From assembly GCA_016860845.1 (NCBI GenBank), contig BOKF01000043.1, positions 8,326 to 72,325 of the forward strand: DNA of 64,000 nucleotides, given 5' to 3'. The DNA is from Chloroflexota bacterium. Lineage in GTDB: Bacteria; Chloroflexota; Anaerolineae; 4572-78; J111. A program made the translations under genes and the position numbers. Under the pieces are notes generated by a model that was given only the letters and a program-made list of their open reading frames with translations, searched no databases and was not told the origin of the DNA. This document shows positions 25,015-34,976 of the stretch, piece by piece (within the stretch, counting starts at the first letter, position 1; every line of letters starts with the position of its first letter).

Positions 25015-26103
25015 TTAAGACCTCCTCAGTCGGAAGTAGGCATCAAACCCCAGCACAAATAGAACCACCAGCGATTGAATCGCGTCGGCCAGAGAGCGTG
25101 GTAAACCCGTGAGCGTGTGCATTGAGTTGGCTCCGATGCTCAATGCGGAAAAGAAGATAGCCGCAAAAAGTACGCCAGCCGGATGCATGCGCCCTAGTAG
25201 GGCCACCAGAATTGCGGTAAAGCCATATCCACCGGAAATTGCGCCTTTAAGACGGGTATGCAAATAGCTAACTTCCATAATCCCGGCCAACCCGGCTAAG
25301 GCGCCACTAAGAAGTAGGACATAGATGATCGTCCACTCAACCTTAACTCCGGCAAAGCGAGCAACACTTTCTTTGGAGCCAATAGCCCGCAATCGAAAGC
25401 CCATGGGCGTATGCCAAATAAGAACGTAAATTAGGGGAACCAGAGCCAGAGCGATCAAGACCCCCAGGTGTAGTCTCGTGCCAAATAAGTAGCTCAGACG
25501 AGCCGCTTTGACAAATTGGGCCGACTCAGGCAGGAAACCGTTGGGGTCTTTTAGAGGAGCTCGGCCCATATATTCAACAATGAAAATAGCAACATAGTTG
25601 AGCATCAGGGTTGTAATAATTTCGCTCATCCCGCGCCGAGTGCGAAGCAGGGCCGGAATTAAGCCCCACAACGCGCCGCCAATCATTCCGGCCACCAGAA
25701 TAGCTGGAATTAATACGGTAGCAGGGAGGGTTGAAAATTGCAGGGCTATAACACTTCCAAATAACGCCCCGATGAAGTATTGCCCTTCAGCGCCAATGTT
25801 CCAAACCCGCCCTCTAAAGGCAACGGCCAAACCAAGCCCAATGATGAGCAAAGGAACTGTTTTCAAGATGGTTTCGGTTAATTGGCGCTTACCGCCAAAT
25901 GCACCATTAAACATAGCCCGGTAGGCCGTAATAGGGTCGGCTCCCGCCATCATTATCAATACGGCGCCGATAAGCAACCCAATTACAATACCCAACAGTA
26001 GGGGGCCGAGCAGTTGTAGCAATTGATGCAGTTTTGTTTTTACCCTATCTAATTTGTCGGTTGTTAAACTAAGATAAGATGATTGCTCCAGTGATTCTGT
26101 CAA
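25015..26103 (-). CDS. BMP-type nucleoside ABC transporter permease (NupP/YufP-like), system 1
   Basis: A 362-residue BPD_transp_2 permease. It has the long-permease signatures GLAVAFRGRVWNIGAEGQYFIGA and RTRRGMSEIITTLMLNYVA. The best ribosome site, aaaggag, lies 9 bases before a TTG at 26103, giving an unusual TTG start (TESLEQSS). It forms the channel with the product of 24036. The paralog in system 2 is at 42465. Confidence 0.9.
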   Translation of the reverse strand: MTESLEQSSYLSLTTDKLDRVKTKLHQLLQLLGPLLLGIVIGLLIGAVLIMMAGADPITAYRAMFNGAFGGKRQLTETILKTVPLLIIGLGLAVAFRGRVWNIGAEGQYFIGALFGSVIALQFSTLPATVLIPAILVAGMIGGALWGLIPALLRTRRGMSEIITTLMLNYVAIFIVEYMGRAPLKDPNGFLPESAQFVKAARLSYLFGTRLHLGVLIALALVPLIYVLIWHTPMGFRLRAIGSKESVARFAGVKVEWTIIYVLLLSGALAGLAGIMEVSYLHTRLKGAISGGYGFTAILVALLGRMHPAGVLFAAIFFSALSIGANSMHTLTGLPRSLADAIQSLVVLFVLGFDAYFRLRRS

Positions 26104-26119
26104 GGCCGTTACTCCTTTC

Positions 26120-27667
26120 TCAACTATGGTCAGGTTTCGCGCCGGCCATCATCATTCCTACCTGATGCATATTTTGCCTACTACTAGATACAATGCCCGT
26201 AACTTCGCCTCCATAGATCACGGCAATACGATCACTGAGGGCAAATATTTCTTCTAGTTCAGTGGAGATCAGGAGTACAGCGACCCCTTGATTTCGTTGT
26301 TCAATCAACGAACGATGCATATACTCAATCGCGCTGATATCTAAACCGCGTGTAGGTTGAGCCGCCACCAAGAAGCGCGGATTTAACGATAATTCTCGAG
26401 CCAGTATCATCTTCTGGGCATTGCCGCCCGAGAGTTTCCCCGCCAAAGTCCTGACTGAAGGCGTACGTACGTCATATTGTTTGATCAATTGTTCTGCGGC
26501 CCGATAGATAGCTTTATAATTGAGCAAAGAGCGTTGGGTATAAGGTTCCCGCCAGAATATCTCCAAAACCAGGTTTTCGGCAATGCTGACATCCTGAAGC
26601 ATCCCCCGATTATACCGATCCGATGGAATATGCCCTACCTTCAACGCAATGATATCAGAAGGTGAATAATGAGTGATTTCTCGACCATCAATCAGGATAC
26701 GCCCCTTCTCAATCGGACGTAGAGCACGAAGGGCGTCTTCTAATTCTTGTTGCCCATTACCAGCAACCCCAGCAAGCCCCAAAATTTCGCCAGCCCGAAT
26801 TTCAAGATTGATCCCCTTGACCGCTGGCAGGTTTCGTTCATCGCGCACCCACAAATCTTCAATAACCAGGCGCACGTCGCCCGGAGTTGCTGGCTGTTTG
26901 GGTATATCCAGAAAAACCTCACGTCCAACCATCATCCTTGCCAAATCACTTTTGGTTATATTTTCTTTCTTGGATTGCACTGTGCCAACGAGATGCCCAT
27001 CCCTCAATACAGTTATGCGATCACTGATTGTCAATACTTCATTAAGTTTATGGCTGATAAAGACAATGCCGCGTCCTTGAGCCGCAAGGTCCTTGATGAT
27101 TTTGAGCAATTCATCTGCTTCCTTGGGAGTCAATACTGCCGTCGGCTCATCGAGAATCAACACCTCAGCGCCCCGATAAAGCGCTTTTAATATTTCAACC
27201 CTTTGCTGCTCGCCAACGGACAATTGCCATATTTCGGCGTCCGGATCCACCTGCAGGCCAAACTGCTCTGAGATCTCCCGAATTCGCTGATGTACTTTTT
27301 TCTTATCTTCTATAAGGGGGCCACGTGAGGAAGATTGTCCCAGAACGATATTTTCGGCCACGGTGAAAGGCTTGACCAGTTGGAAATGTTGGTGAACCAT
27401 CTCCAGGCCATTCTGAATAGCATCTTGGGCCGAGGCAAAATGAACCGGTTTGCCTTTGACAAAAATTTCGCCTTCATCGGCATGGTATAGACCATATAAG
27501 ATATTCATCAAGGTGGTCTTACCGGCTCCATTCTCGCCTAGCAGGGCGTGTACTTCGCCGGGATAAAGATCAAAATCAATGTGATCGTTAGCCAAAACGC
27601 CGGGAAACCGCTTAACAATCCCTTTTAGGGTTATGATGGGGGTATTAGAAGATTGTGGAACTTGCAT
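26120..27667 (-). CDS. BMP-type nucleoside ABC transporter ATPase with two ABC domains (NupO/YufO-like), system 1
   Basis: About 515 residues with two ABC cassettes. The first has Walker A GENGAGKTT, signature LSVGEQQRVEILKAL and Walker B LILDEPTAVLTP. The second, degenerate at Walker A as usual for this class, has LSGGNAQKMILAREL. The arrangement is that of RbsA/YufO-type ATPases. Either the ATG at 27667 or a GTG six bases earlier could start it. It lies about 215 bases after the binding-protein gene, with a large hairpin between. Confidence 0.92.
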   Translation of the reverse strand: MQVPQSSNTPIITLKGIVKRFPGVLANDHIDFDLYPGEVHALLGENGAGKTTLMNILYGLYHADEGEIFVKGKPVHFASAQDAIQNGLEMVHQHFQLVKPFTVAENIVLGQSSSRGPLIEDKKKVHQRIREISEQFGLQVDPDAEIWQLSVGEQQRVEILKALYRGAEVLILDEPTAVLTPKEADELLKIIKDLAAQGRGIVFISHKLNEVLTISDRITVLRDGHLVGTVQSKKENITKSDLARMMVGREVFLDIPKQPATPGDVRLVIEDLWVRDERNLPAVKGINLEIRAGEILGLAGVAGNGQQELEDALRALRPIEKGRILIDGREITHYSPSDIIALKVGHIPSDRYNRGMLQDVSIAENLVLEIFWREPYTQRSLLNYKAIYRAAEQLIKQYDVRTPSVRTLAGKLSGGNAQKMILARELSLNPRFLVAAQPTRGLDISAIEYMHRSLIEQRNQGVAVLLISTELEEIFALSDRIAVIYGGEVTGIVSSSRQNMHQVGMMMAGAKPDHS

Positions 27668-27751
27668 AGGCACCTGAAATCTCTATAACTAAACATCTGC
27701 CCCAAGTTGAAACCACAGACGGAAGGGGGCTGAACGGTTATTTGGATAGAG

Positions 27752-27810
27752 ATGGAGTCCAAAGTGAGCCTTAGCAGAATTTTGGAGCAATGCTATACTT
27801 TGGACTCCAT
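27752..27810 (-). promoter_or_regulatory. Intercistronic stem-loop after BMP-type binding protein 1
   Basis: Perfect 14-bp inverted arms (27752-27765 and 27797-27810, atggagtccaaagt and complement) enclose a 31-base loop. It lies in the 214-base gap between the binding-protein and ATPase genes. No T-run follows on the minus strand, so mRNA protection or partial attenuation is more likely than full termination. Confidence 0.75.
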
Positions 27811-27881
27811 TTTCTTGTATCAAAAAATTGACTTACAGACTACTGCCTTTTTGATTGCCAATTGCCATTTACCTAATAGTT

Positions 27882-28976
27882 TTACTCTGAGGGCACAAAG
27901 GGGACTTCAAGCTCGCCGCCGACGATTTTAGCTTTGGCTGCTTCAACCTGCTCTAAGGCTTCAGCAGGTATCTTGTCAGCCAGAGCCGGGTTGACGACCA
28001 CATCCAGCGAACCTTCGGCCACGCCAAACTGGTAGAAAGTTCCCTCAAAGTCAGTCATCATAGCTTCAAACAAGGGGTCCAAAATCCACACCAGATTGAC
28101 CAGCACCTCATTGGAGCCGTTCTCCGACATATCGCCCACATAGCCGGTTACATAACCCCCGGCTTCTCTGGCGGCTTCAATTGCCCCAAAGGTTGGTCCC
28201 TGGCCACACTGAACCCAGAAATCAACCCCGGCTTCGCTCTGAGCCAGACCAGCCTCTTTGGCCTTGGACACATCGTTCCAATCACCGGTGGCCGTGACCA
28301 GTAACTCAGCCTTCGGGTTGACCGTTTTGGCTCCAGCTAAAGCCGCTTGCCCCATAGCATGGCAGACTGGAATGTCAAACCCATAAATAGCGCCCAGTTT
28401 GCCACTCTCAGAAACGTGTCCGGCGATGATACCCACCAGATAGGCGGCTTCATAGAAGGGCTGGTCATAGTCGGCTACGTTGGCCGCTGTACCGCCAATG
28501 CCGCCCGGCCAGGCAAAGTTAACCTCCGAGTACTCTTCGGCCACTTCAAACACGCTATCCTGATAACTGAAACTATGGGCCACAATCGTTTCAAAGCCTT
28601 CATCGGCAAACTCACGCAGCACACGTGCTCCATCCGCGGCCGGAATGTCTTCGGCAAAGGCGGTCTCGTAACCCTTTGTTTTCAGAACCTCCAGGGCATT
28701 TAAGACGGCTTCATTCCACGAATTGTCGTCTGCTGGCCCACTCAACAACACTGCAATCTTGCCGGCTGATGAACTTTCTGTCTCCGCTGACGACTCCTCT
28801 CCCGCCGGAGTGACTTCTGATGATGCTTCCTCCTCCTGTGTCGGAACCGGCGTGACTTCCTCTTTTGCCGGGGTCGGTTGTTCGGCTGCCGGTTTCGCCG
28901 GTTGCTGACTACAAGCAACCAATAGCAGTGGACCGACCAATAACAAACCTATGATTTTGAAGTAGATTCTTTTCAC
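27882..28976 (-). CDS. BMP-family substrate-binding lipoprotein, system 1
   Basis: A 364-residue lipoprotein of the basic-membrane-protein (BMP/PnrA/Med) family, which binds purine nucleosides in studied members. It has a type II signal peptide with lipobox LLVAC (Cys 22), then a Pro/Glu/Ser-rich linker to about residue 70, then IAVLLSGPADDNSWNEA at the start of the ligand fold and FDIPVCHAMGQAALAGAKTVNPKAE in the middle. It starts at GTG after ggagga. The system-2 homolog at 45189 is clearly different in sequence, so the two may bind different ligands. Confidence 0.92.
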   Translation of the reverse strand: MKRIYFKIIGLLLVGPLLLVACSQQPAKPAAEQPTPAKEEVTPVPTQEEEASSEVTPAGEESSAETESSSAGKIAVLLSGPADDNSWNEAVLNALEVLKTKGYETAFAEDIPAADGARVLREFADEGFETIVAHSFSYQDSVFEVAEEYSEVNFAWPGGIGGTAANVADYDQPFYEAAYLVGIIAGHVSESGKLGAIYGFDIPVCHAMGQAALAGAKTVNPKAELLVTATGDWNDVSKAKEAGLAQSEAGVDFWVQCGQGPTFGAIEAAREAGGYVTGYVGDMSENGSNEVLVNLVWILDPLFEAMMTDFEGTFYQFGVAEGSLDVVVNPALADKIPAEALEQVEAAKAKIVGGELEVPFVPSE

Positions 28977-29012
28977 TTTGGGTCCTCCATGAAATTTAAT
29001 TTAGTAAACAAT

Positions 29013-29041
29013 CCTATATACGCCAATGCCTATTGTTTCAA
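29013..29041 (-). promoter_or_regulatory. Candidate sigma-70 promoter for transporter system 1
   Basis: On the minus strand TTGAAA (29036-29041) and TATAGG (29013-29018) are separated by exactly 17 bases. The expected start point is about 30 bases before the BMP GTG. It would let the transporter and fhs be transcribed separately from the genes upstream. Confidence 0.5.
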
Positions 29042-29075
29042 AACAAGCATTCATACCTCTTGCGAGGAATTTTTT

Positions 29076-30053
29076 CTAACCAGCATACAGTTCAGGGTTT
29101 ACACAGTTGGGCAACCTTTGGCCGTTAAGCCCGGTCAGCAGGTTCTCTACCGCCATCAGCGACATCTTATCACGGGTGGGCTTGCTGGCGCTGGCGATGT
29201 GGGGGGCGATGATCAGGTTGTCGAGCTCGAGGAGGGGGCTGTCCATGGGCAGCGGTTCAGGGTCGGTCACATCCAGGGCGGCGGCGAAGATCTTGCCCTC
29301 TTTCAGGGCTTCGTACAGGGCCTGCCCGTCAACCACCGGGCCGCGCGAGGTGTTAACTAAGACCGCGCCGGGTTTCATCAGGGCCAGGGTGTCGCGGTTG
29401 ATCAGGTGGCGGGTCTGCTCATTGAGGAGGGTGTGCAGGGAAATGAAGTCGGATTCGCGCAGCAGAGTCTCTAAATCCACCGCCGTGCCCGGCAGATTTG
29501 AACCGGCTGCGACCATAGGATCGTAATAGAGAATGCGCATGTCAAAACCGCTGGCGCGTTTGGCCATTGCCTGGCCAATGCGCCCGTAGCCGATAATCCC
29601 CAGGGTAGCCCCGGTAATATCCGGGCCGAGCAAAATAGACGGTCCCCAGGTTTTCCACTTGCCGGCCCGGACATAGCGGTCGCCTTCAACCACCCGCCGG
29701 GCGGCCGCAACGAGCAGGGCAAAGGCAAAGTCGGCGGTGGCGTCGGTCAGGATGCCGGGGGTGTTGCCGACCGGGATTTTGCGAGCGGTCGCCGCCGGGA
29801 TGTCAATGTTATCAAAACCAACGGCGTGATTACTGATGACCTTGAGTTGAGGACCGGCAGCATCCATCAAGGGGCCATCAATCCGGTCGGTCAGCAGGCA
29901 GAGCAGGCCGTCCACCCCGCGCACCCGTTCCAGTAAAACCTCATAGGGCGGCGGTAATTCTTCGGTCCACAAATCAACCTCGCAGGTCGCCTTTACCAGG
30001 TCAAAGCCTTTATCCGGGATAATCCGGGTGACAAATACTTTGGGTTTAGCCAT
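29076..30053 (-). CDS. D-isomer-specific 2-hydroxyacid dehydrogenase (glyoxylate/hydroxypyruvate reductase type)
   Basis: A 325-residue enzyme. The NAD motif is [16 protein letters not shown]; the catalytic Arg is in [10 protein letters not shown], Glu in DVTDPEPLP and His in IAPHIASAS. Such enzymes reduce glyoxylate or hydroxypyruvate. Purine breakdown through ureidoglycolate gives glyoxylate, and the next gene upstream is an aminotransferase, so a glyoxylate/serine link is reasonable but inferred. Ribosome site gaggag. Confidence 0.92.
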   Translation of the reverse strand: MAKPKVFVTRIIPDKGFDLVKATCEVDLWTEELPPPYEVLLERVRGVDGLLCLLTDRIDGPLMDAAGPQLKVISNHAVGFDNIDIPAATARKIPVGNTPGILTDATADFAFALLVAAARRVVEGDRYVRAGKWKTWGPSILLGPDITGATLGIIGYGRIGQAMAKRASGFDMRILYYDPMVAAGSNLPGTAVDLETLLRESDFISLHTLLNEQTRHLINRDTLALMKPGAVLVNTSRGPVVDGQALYEALKEGKIFAAALDVTDPEPLPMDSPLLELDNLIIAPHIASASKPTRDKMSLMAVENLLTGLNGQRLPNCVNPELYAG

Positions 30054-30091
30054 AAGAATCTCCTCAATTTAGAAATAAACAAAAGACATTA

Positions 30092-31288
30092 TCAACTTTC
30101 GGCCCAGGCTTTAAATTTGGCGAGTCCTTCCTGAATATCTGCCACGTTTATCCCTGAGTAAGCCAGGCGAATGTAGAAATTCTTTTCGCCAGGAAAAGGA
30201 CGGCCAAAGTGTAAACGGGTACAGACTGACACACCGGTTTCGGTCAGCATAGCTTTACGAAAAGAATCGTAATCGGTCAGGTCTTTATTCGCCATCAGCC
30301 CGGTCACATTGGGGAACAGGTAAAAGGTGGCGTTGGGTCGGAAGCAGCGAATACCTTCAATAGAGTTGAGTATTTCTACGGCCACATCGCGCCGTTCTTT
30401 AAGAACCTGCAAATTTCTCTTGACCTCAGTCTGGTTGCCAGTGAGACTTTCGATGGCGCCATATTGGATGAAGTGGTTGGGGCAGGATTCATCGTTGACG
30501 TTGAGCTTGGCAATTACATTGATAATCTCCTTGGGGCCAACGCTTGCGCCCAGCCGCCAGCCGGTCATGGCGAACTTTTTAGAGAAGGTGTAGAGAATAA
30601 CGCATCGCTCGGCCATCCCCGGCAGCGACACCAACGAGCAGCCCCGGCCCTCATACCGGATGTCGAAATAAGCCTCGTCACACAAAACATAGAGGTCATT
30701 TTTGAGCACTAACTCGGCCAGCTTTTCCAATTCTGCCGGCGAACATTCTGCGCCCATTGGATTTTGCAGGTCATTCAGCACCAGTAAGCGGGTCCGAGGG
30801 GTCATATTTTTTTCGAGTCCCGCTAAGTATAATTCAAACTTTTCTTTTCCTTCCACGTAAGTATAAGGTATGGCCTTACCCCCGTGGAACTCGATCTGAG
30901 ACTCGTAAATGGGATAACCGGGATTGGGATAAAGCACTTCGTCCCCCGGATTCATCAGAGCCATGATAAATTTGCCGATGGTGGGTTTACCGCCCGGTTG
31001 GATGGCAATATTCTCCATAGTATAATGGGTACCGTGAGACGCATTGACATCCTGGGCCAGCACATCTCGCAGTTGAGGAATACCTGCGTTGGGGCAATAA
31101 CCGTTTTTACCCTCTTTTAAGGCTTTGAAGGAAGCCTCAACTACATTTGATGGGGTCGGCAGGTTCAGGTCACCCAGATGAAAGGGATAGACTTTATGTC
31201 CCTGGGCAGCAAAGGCAGCTGCCTCAGCCGACACAGCAAAAGCAGTTTCTGTACCCAGTCGAGAAATACGATCAGCAATTTTTATCAT
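30092..31288 (-). CDS. Class I/II PLP-dependent aminotransferase
   Basis: A 398-residue aminotransferase. The PLP Lys is in TFSKKFAMTGWRLGASVG, the Asn/Asp/Tyr cofactor contacts are seen in NDLQNPMG and CDEAYFDIRY, and the substrate Arg is in FYIRLAYSG. It resembles aspartate/alanine-type aminotransferases rather than serine-glyoxylate enzymes. It is followed by the 2-hydroxyacid dehydrogenase 38 bases on. Amino donor and acceptor cannot be assigned. Confidence 0.9.
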   Translation of the reverse strand: MIKIADRISRLGTETAFAVSAEAAAFAAQGHKVYPFHLGDLNLPTPSNVVEASFKALKEGKNGYCPNAGIPQLRDVLAQDVNASHGTHYTMENIAIQPGGKPTIGKFIMALMNPGDEVLYPNPGYPIYESQIEFHGGKAIPYTYVEGKEKFELYLAGLEKNMTPRTRLLVLNDLQNPMGAECSPAELEKLAELVLKNDLYVLCDEAYFDIRYEGRGCSLVSLPGMAERCVILYTFSKKFAMTGWRLGASVGPKEIINVIAKLNVNDESCPNHFIQYGAIESLTGNQTEVKRNLQVLKERRDVAVEILNSIEGIRCFRPNATFYLFPNVTGLMANKDLTDYDSFRKAMLTETGVSVCTRLHFGRPFPGEKNFYIRLAYSGINVADIQEGLAKFKAWAES

Positions 31289-31379
31289 CTTTCACCTCAT
31301 TAATTGACGGTATTGACTGCTTCGTCGAAATCCAAACTCAGGATGCTTGCGTCTTTAACTTAATGACATTGATGCTAAT

Positions 31380-32717
31380 TTACATGGCTAACACTCGCCG
31401 CCAGATAGCTGGGGCCAGCTCCATTGCATGAGCGGCAACAGCGGCTTCATTCAAGGTGAGCAGTTCCCGATCCTTCATCAACATCTGCCCCCCGCAGATA
31501 GTATGGGTCACGTGACTGCCGTCCATTCCAAACACGAGTTGCCAGGGATAGTTGCCGGCGGTTAACGGCGTGTAAGGGATGTAATCGAGCAAAATGATGT
31601 CGGCAAATGCGCCGGACGTCAGTGTACCGACTGGCTTGGAGAAAAACAGCCCGGCAATAGCCGCGTTATTGTTAAAAGCCATTTCCACCAGCCGGTCACC
31701 GGGCATCACCCGCGGGTCGCCCTTGCTAACTCTGTGAAGTAGATAAGCGGTGTGAATTTCGGTGAACATATTGTTGGTAAAGCCATCGTTACCCAGGCCA
31801 ACTGTAATACCTTTATTGAGCAGCATCTCAACTTCAGCTACACCCACGGCATTGTTCATGTTGCTGCGGGGCTGGTGGCTGATTTTGGTTCGAGTCGTCT
31901 GAAAAATATCCATCTCCCTGTTATCAACGTGAATAGCGTGGGCTACCAACGTGTTTGGTCCCAGAATTCCTTCTTTCTCCAGTCGTTCAGCCACGCGTAC
32001 ATTGTATTTTTCCAGGCTGTAAGCTTCATCGGCCCTATCTTCAGCTACGTGTATGTGAAAGCCGGTGTCCAGCCCTTTGGCCGCGTCGACACAAGCTCCC
32101 AGGGTATCATTGCCCACTGTAAAAGCTGCATGCAGTCCAAATGACGCACCTAATTTTGGGTTGGGATTAGCCTGTAACTGCTTTAAAAAGCGGACATTCT
32201 CAGCAATACCGGCCTGCGCTCCCTCCGGACCGTTACGGTCGGTGACTTCGTAACACAATCCCACCCGCAACCCTGACTCCGCGGCGGCTTCGGCCAGGGC
32301 ATCCAGTGACCCGTCAATATGAGTTGGGCTGGCATGATGGTCAACTAACGTAGTCGTGCCGTGGCGAATGGCGTCCACCAGGGCCACCAGGGCGCTGTAT
32401 TTGCTGTCTTCCAGAGTCAAAGCCCGGTCAATTTTCCACCAGAGTCGCTCTAAAATGTGCATAAAGTTTTCGGGCGGCTCACCGGGAAATGCCATTCCCC
32501 GGGCAAAGGCGCCGTAAAAGTGAGTATGGGCGCAGGTCATACCGGGCATCACGATTTTGTCGCCGGCATCCAGTTTTCCGGCAGCGGGGTACTTCCTTTC
32601 CAAATCAGCAGCAGAACCTACCTCAACAATGGTATCCCCCTCGTAGTAGACCGCCCCACAGGAAATAACTTGCTTATCCTCTCCAAAGGTCAGGACCGTC
32701 CCGTTTGTGATCAGCAT
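31380..32717 (-). CDS. ssnA: SsnA-type amidohydrolase
   Basis: A 445-residue metal-dependent amidohydrolase closely following the SsnA pattern: MPGMTCAHTHFYGAFARGM with the first metal His pair, LWWKIDRAL, TTLVDHHASP, a CYEVTDRNG segment, HIHVAEDRADE, and GLGNDGFTNN with the catalytic Asp. SsnA is found beside selenium/molybdenum hydroxylase genes (xdhD, ygfM, ygeX) in E. coli and purinolytic bacteria; its exact substrate is still not settled. Its presence near the XdhD-like gene at 37528 recreates part of that cluster. Confidence 0.85.
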   Translation of the reverse strand: MLITNGTVLTFGEDKQVISCGAVYYEGDTIVEVGSAADLERKYPAAGKLDAGDKIVMPGMTCAHTHFYGAFARGMAFPGEPPENFMHILERLWWKIDRALTLEDSKYSALVALVDAIRHGTTTLVDHHASPTHIDGSLDALAEAAAESGLRVGLCYEVTDRNGPEGAQAGIAENVRFLKQLQANPNPKLGASFGLHAAFTVGNDTLGACVDAAKGLDTGFHIHVAEDRADEAYSLEKYNVRVAERLEKEGILGPNTLVAHAIHVDNREMDIFQTTRTKISHQPRSNMNNAVGVAEVEMLLNKGITVGLGNDGFTNNMFTEIHTAYLLHRVSKGDPRVMPGDRLVEMAFNNNAAIAGLFFSKPVGTLTSGAFADIILLDYIPYTPLTAGNYPWQLVFGMDGSHVTHTICGGQMLMKDRELLTLNEAAVAAHAMELAPAIWRRVLAM

Positions 32718-32734
32718 AATCTTCTAAGCTCCAA

Positions 32735-33742
32735 TCACTCGCTATATCCATCCGAGAAAACCTCAATCATCAGGTAAGGATCACCCAGCGGGTAAAGAAT
32801 GGGGCATGTGCAGCCCCGGTCTACATACTCTCGTACCTTCGCCTTCACTTCTTCTGGGGTTCCACTGGCTGTAATGTGCTGAACCAATTCATCGGGAACC
32901 AGTTTCATTGCTTCTTTGATCTGTTCCTTTGTTGCCGGCCAGCCTAAAATTGATTGGATTTTTTCGACGGTTTCCTGGGGCGTATTGCTGGCTTTGGTAA
33001 TGTGCGGCTGTTGGGCAATGTATTGGGTTAGCAGCCACCGCGCTCCGTCCAGGGCTTTGGCCTTATCTGTGTCAACCGAACAAACCACCAACTGTGGCCG
33101 ATCAATGTCTTCCAAGGTCCGCCCGGCTCGCTCGGCCCCGATTTTTAGCCTGTTCAGGGCCTCATCATTGTATTCCGGCGGTACGCAGTAGTTCAGAACC
33201 ACTCCATCCGCAATCTCGCCGGTCATCTCCATCATCTTTGATCCGGTCGCTCCGATCATAACCGGTACATTGCGCGGCTCGCGACGACCATGCACTACAT
33301 CTAACTCAATGCCTTTTACCTGATGGAACTCACCTTCAAAAGTCACATTTTCCATATTGAGCAGCCGACGCATCACCTCGATGGTTTCACGCATTGCCAG
33401 CAGCGGTTTACGCCGCTCTATGCCAACATCGGCCGCCAGCGGGTCCCACCAAGCCCCAATGCCGCAGATGATCCGGTCGGGCGCCAGGTCATCTAGGGTC
33501 AGGAAGGTGGCGGCCAGCAGACCAATGTTGCGGGTCCAGTTATTGATGACTCCGGAACCGACCTTGATCCGGTCAGTGACGGTGGCGAAGGCAGCCATTG
33601 GCACAATAGCATCTCGTACCAAACGGCTTTCGGCTTGCCAGACGGCTTCAAAACCGTGCTGTTCGGCATATTGGGCCAATTTCATGCCTTCGCGTAAATC
33701 ATGGGCGTCTTGCAGATACAGCGCTACTCTATCTTGACTCAT
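32735..33742 (-). CDS. LLM-class flavin/F420-dependent oxidoreductase, second paralog
   Basis: A 335-residue paralog of the enzyme at 1192: [16 protein letters not shown] at the start, [43 protein letters not shown], and a common C-terminus ending in [10 protein letters not shown]. The same order of motifs with no gaps suggests the same cofactor. It lies between Rieske oxygenase and SsnA genes, with ribosome site aaaggag. A role in reduction or ring opening of a heterocycle is possible but unproved. Confidence 0.85.
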   Translation of the reverse strand: MSQDRVALYLQDAHDLREGMKLAQYAEQHGFEAVWQAESRLVRDAIVPMAAFATVTDRIKVGSGVINNWTRNIGLLAATFLTLDDLAPDRIICGIGAWWDPLAADVGIERRKPLLAMRETIEVMRRLLNMENVTFEGEFHQVKGIELDVVHGRREPRNVPVMIGATGSKMMEMTGEIADGVVLNYCVPPEYNDEALNRLKIGAERAGRTLEDIDRPQLVVCSVDTDKAKALDGARWLLTQYIAQQPHITKASNTPQETVEKIQSILGWPATKEQIKEAMKLVPDELVQHITASGTPEEVKAKVREYVDRGCTCPILYPLGDPYLMIEVFSDGYSE

Positions 33743-33766
33743 TGTTTTACTCCTTTGTTTAATTCG

Positions 33767-34816
33767 TTAATGGCCATTACTATGGTCCAGGTCCAACAAG
33801 TTGGCGATTTCAATGAGCCACCGCCGGTATTCCAGCGAAAGCCGGTCGGCGCCCCTGATGTGCAGCTCAGCGCTCAAATCTATCGGCAATTCTTCTGGTC
33901 GTTGTGAGGTCACAATGGGTTCGTCTTGCCCCAGAACCACGCCTTCAAAATCAAGATACTTTTGGTCGCTGGTATCAAGGTCAGAGTCACGGGCTAAAAA
34001 GGTAAATGAGCGAGTCTTTTTCGGGCCTACCGGGCTGGTAACCATAAACAGGGTGTAATGATCTTTTTCGGTCATACAATGTTGAACCCAGACCCCGCCG
34101 GGAATAAAGATGCGGTAGTTTTTTTCAGTGTACAGGTGTGTTTCTCCACTAGCCAGGTCTTGATTCCTTAAATTATCTACCGCTTCCGGCAATACTACCT
34201 TCGTCCGCAATTCGGCCCCCTCACGCCACACGTCATGTTCCGGTACTTCCGGTTTATTACGGTCACCTAAAACTCCATCGTGAACCCAAGAAAAGTGGGC
34301 AAAATCAACAAAGTTCTCCAACCGGCGATGCATACTACAATGCCACTCGTAGGGGGGTATCGGCACAATCTGATAATCTGGGTCAGACGCTTCGGGGAAC
34401 TCCGGGATGGGATGCTGAGGCTCATCCTCCAGACAGACCCAGATCAGGCCGAACTTCTCTTCAACCAAATACGGTTGTAAGCGAGCTTTAGTGGGGATAC
34501 TGGCGCCGAATCTGGCCGGGATCTTGGTGCAGACCCCATCTGCTCCGTAGGCCCAACCGTGGTAGGGACAGCGCAGTTCGTCATCCTCTACCCAGCCTAA
34601 TGACATAGCCGTTCCACGGTGAATACACAAATCTTTGAAGGAGCGCACCTGCCCGCCCATACGAACAATAACCAGCTGTTCATCCAGCAAAATTACTCGC
34701 TCTGGCTTATTGCCCAGTTCTGACGCATACATTACCGGATGCCAAAAATGGCGCATAGCTCGATACAAAGCAGCTTCACCGGACTTGTCAAGTTCATTGA
34801 TGAGATTCTTTTTCAC
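33767..34816 (-). CDS. Rieske non-heme iron oxygenase, catalytic subunit
   Basis: A 349-residue oxygenase from a GTG start at 34816, chosen because gggaggag precedes it by 7 bases; the frame opens earlier without a ribosome site. The Rieske [2Fe-2S] ligands are C64/H66 (CIHRG) and C83/H86 (CPYHGW). The catalytic iron site is ENFVDFAHFSWVHDG with D-x2-H-x4-H. The type includes phthalate and vanillate O-demethylases and methylxanthine N-demethylases. No reductase partner is adjacent. It lies one gene away from a corrinoid-type methyltransferase, so O2-dependent and anaerobic demethylation genes are mixed here. Confidence 0.9.
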   Translation of the reverse strand: MKKNLINELDKSGEAALYRAMRHFWHPVMYASELGNKPERVILLDEQLVIVRMGGQVRSFKDLCIHRGTAMSLGWVEDDELRCPYHGWAYGADGVCTKIPARFGASIPTKARLQPYLVEEKFGLIWVCLEDEPQHPIPEFPEASDPDYQIVPIPPYEWHCSMHRRLENFVDFAHFSWVHDGVLGDRNKPEVPEHDVWREGAELRTKVVLPEAVDNLRNQDLASGETHLYTEKNYRIFIPGGVWVQHCMTEKDHYTLFMVTSPVGPKKTRSFTFLARDSDLDTSDQKYLDFEGVVLGQDEPIVTSQRPEELPIDLSAELHIRGADRLSLEYRRWLIEIANLLDLDHSNGH

Positions 34817-34976
34817 TATGCTCCTCCCTCGAAAATAAATCGCAAGCAGCGGTTGGGAATGGGTCAAGGGTGACCCTATACCCTAACTTGGTCAACTGCT
34901 TGGTTAAATATGATACTTTCATACTCCGATACCGGGTCAACTCCCGCAACACCTGCAGCTTTGAATAGATGATTTA

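Noticed and set aside
34868..34976. agggtgaccct palindrome as an operator
   Set aside because: It is short, isolated, and lies inside what appears to be a continuous minus-strand operon with no promoter I can identify.
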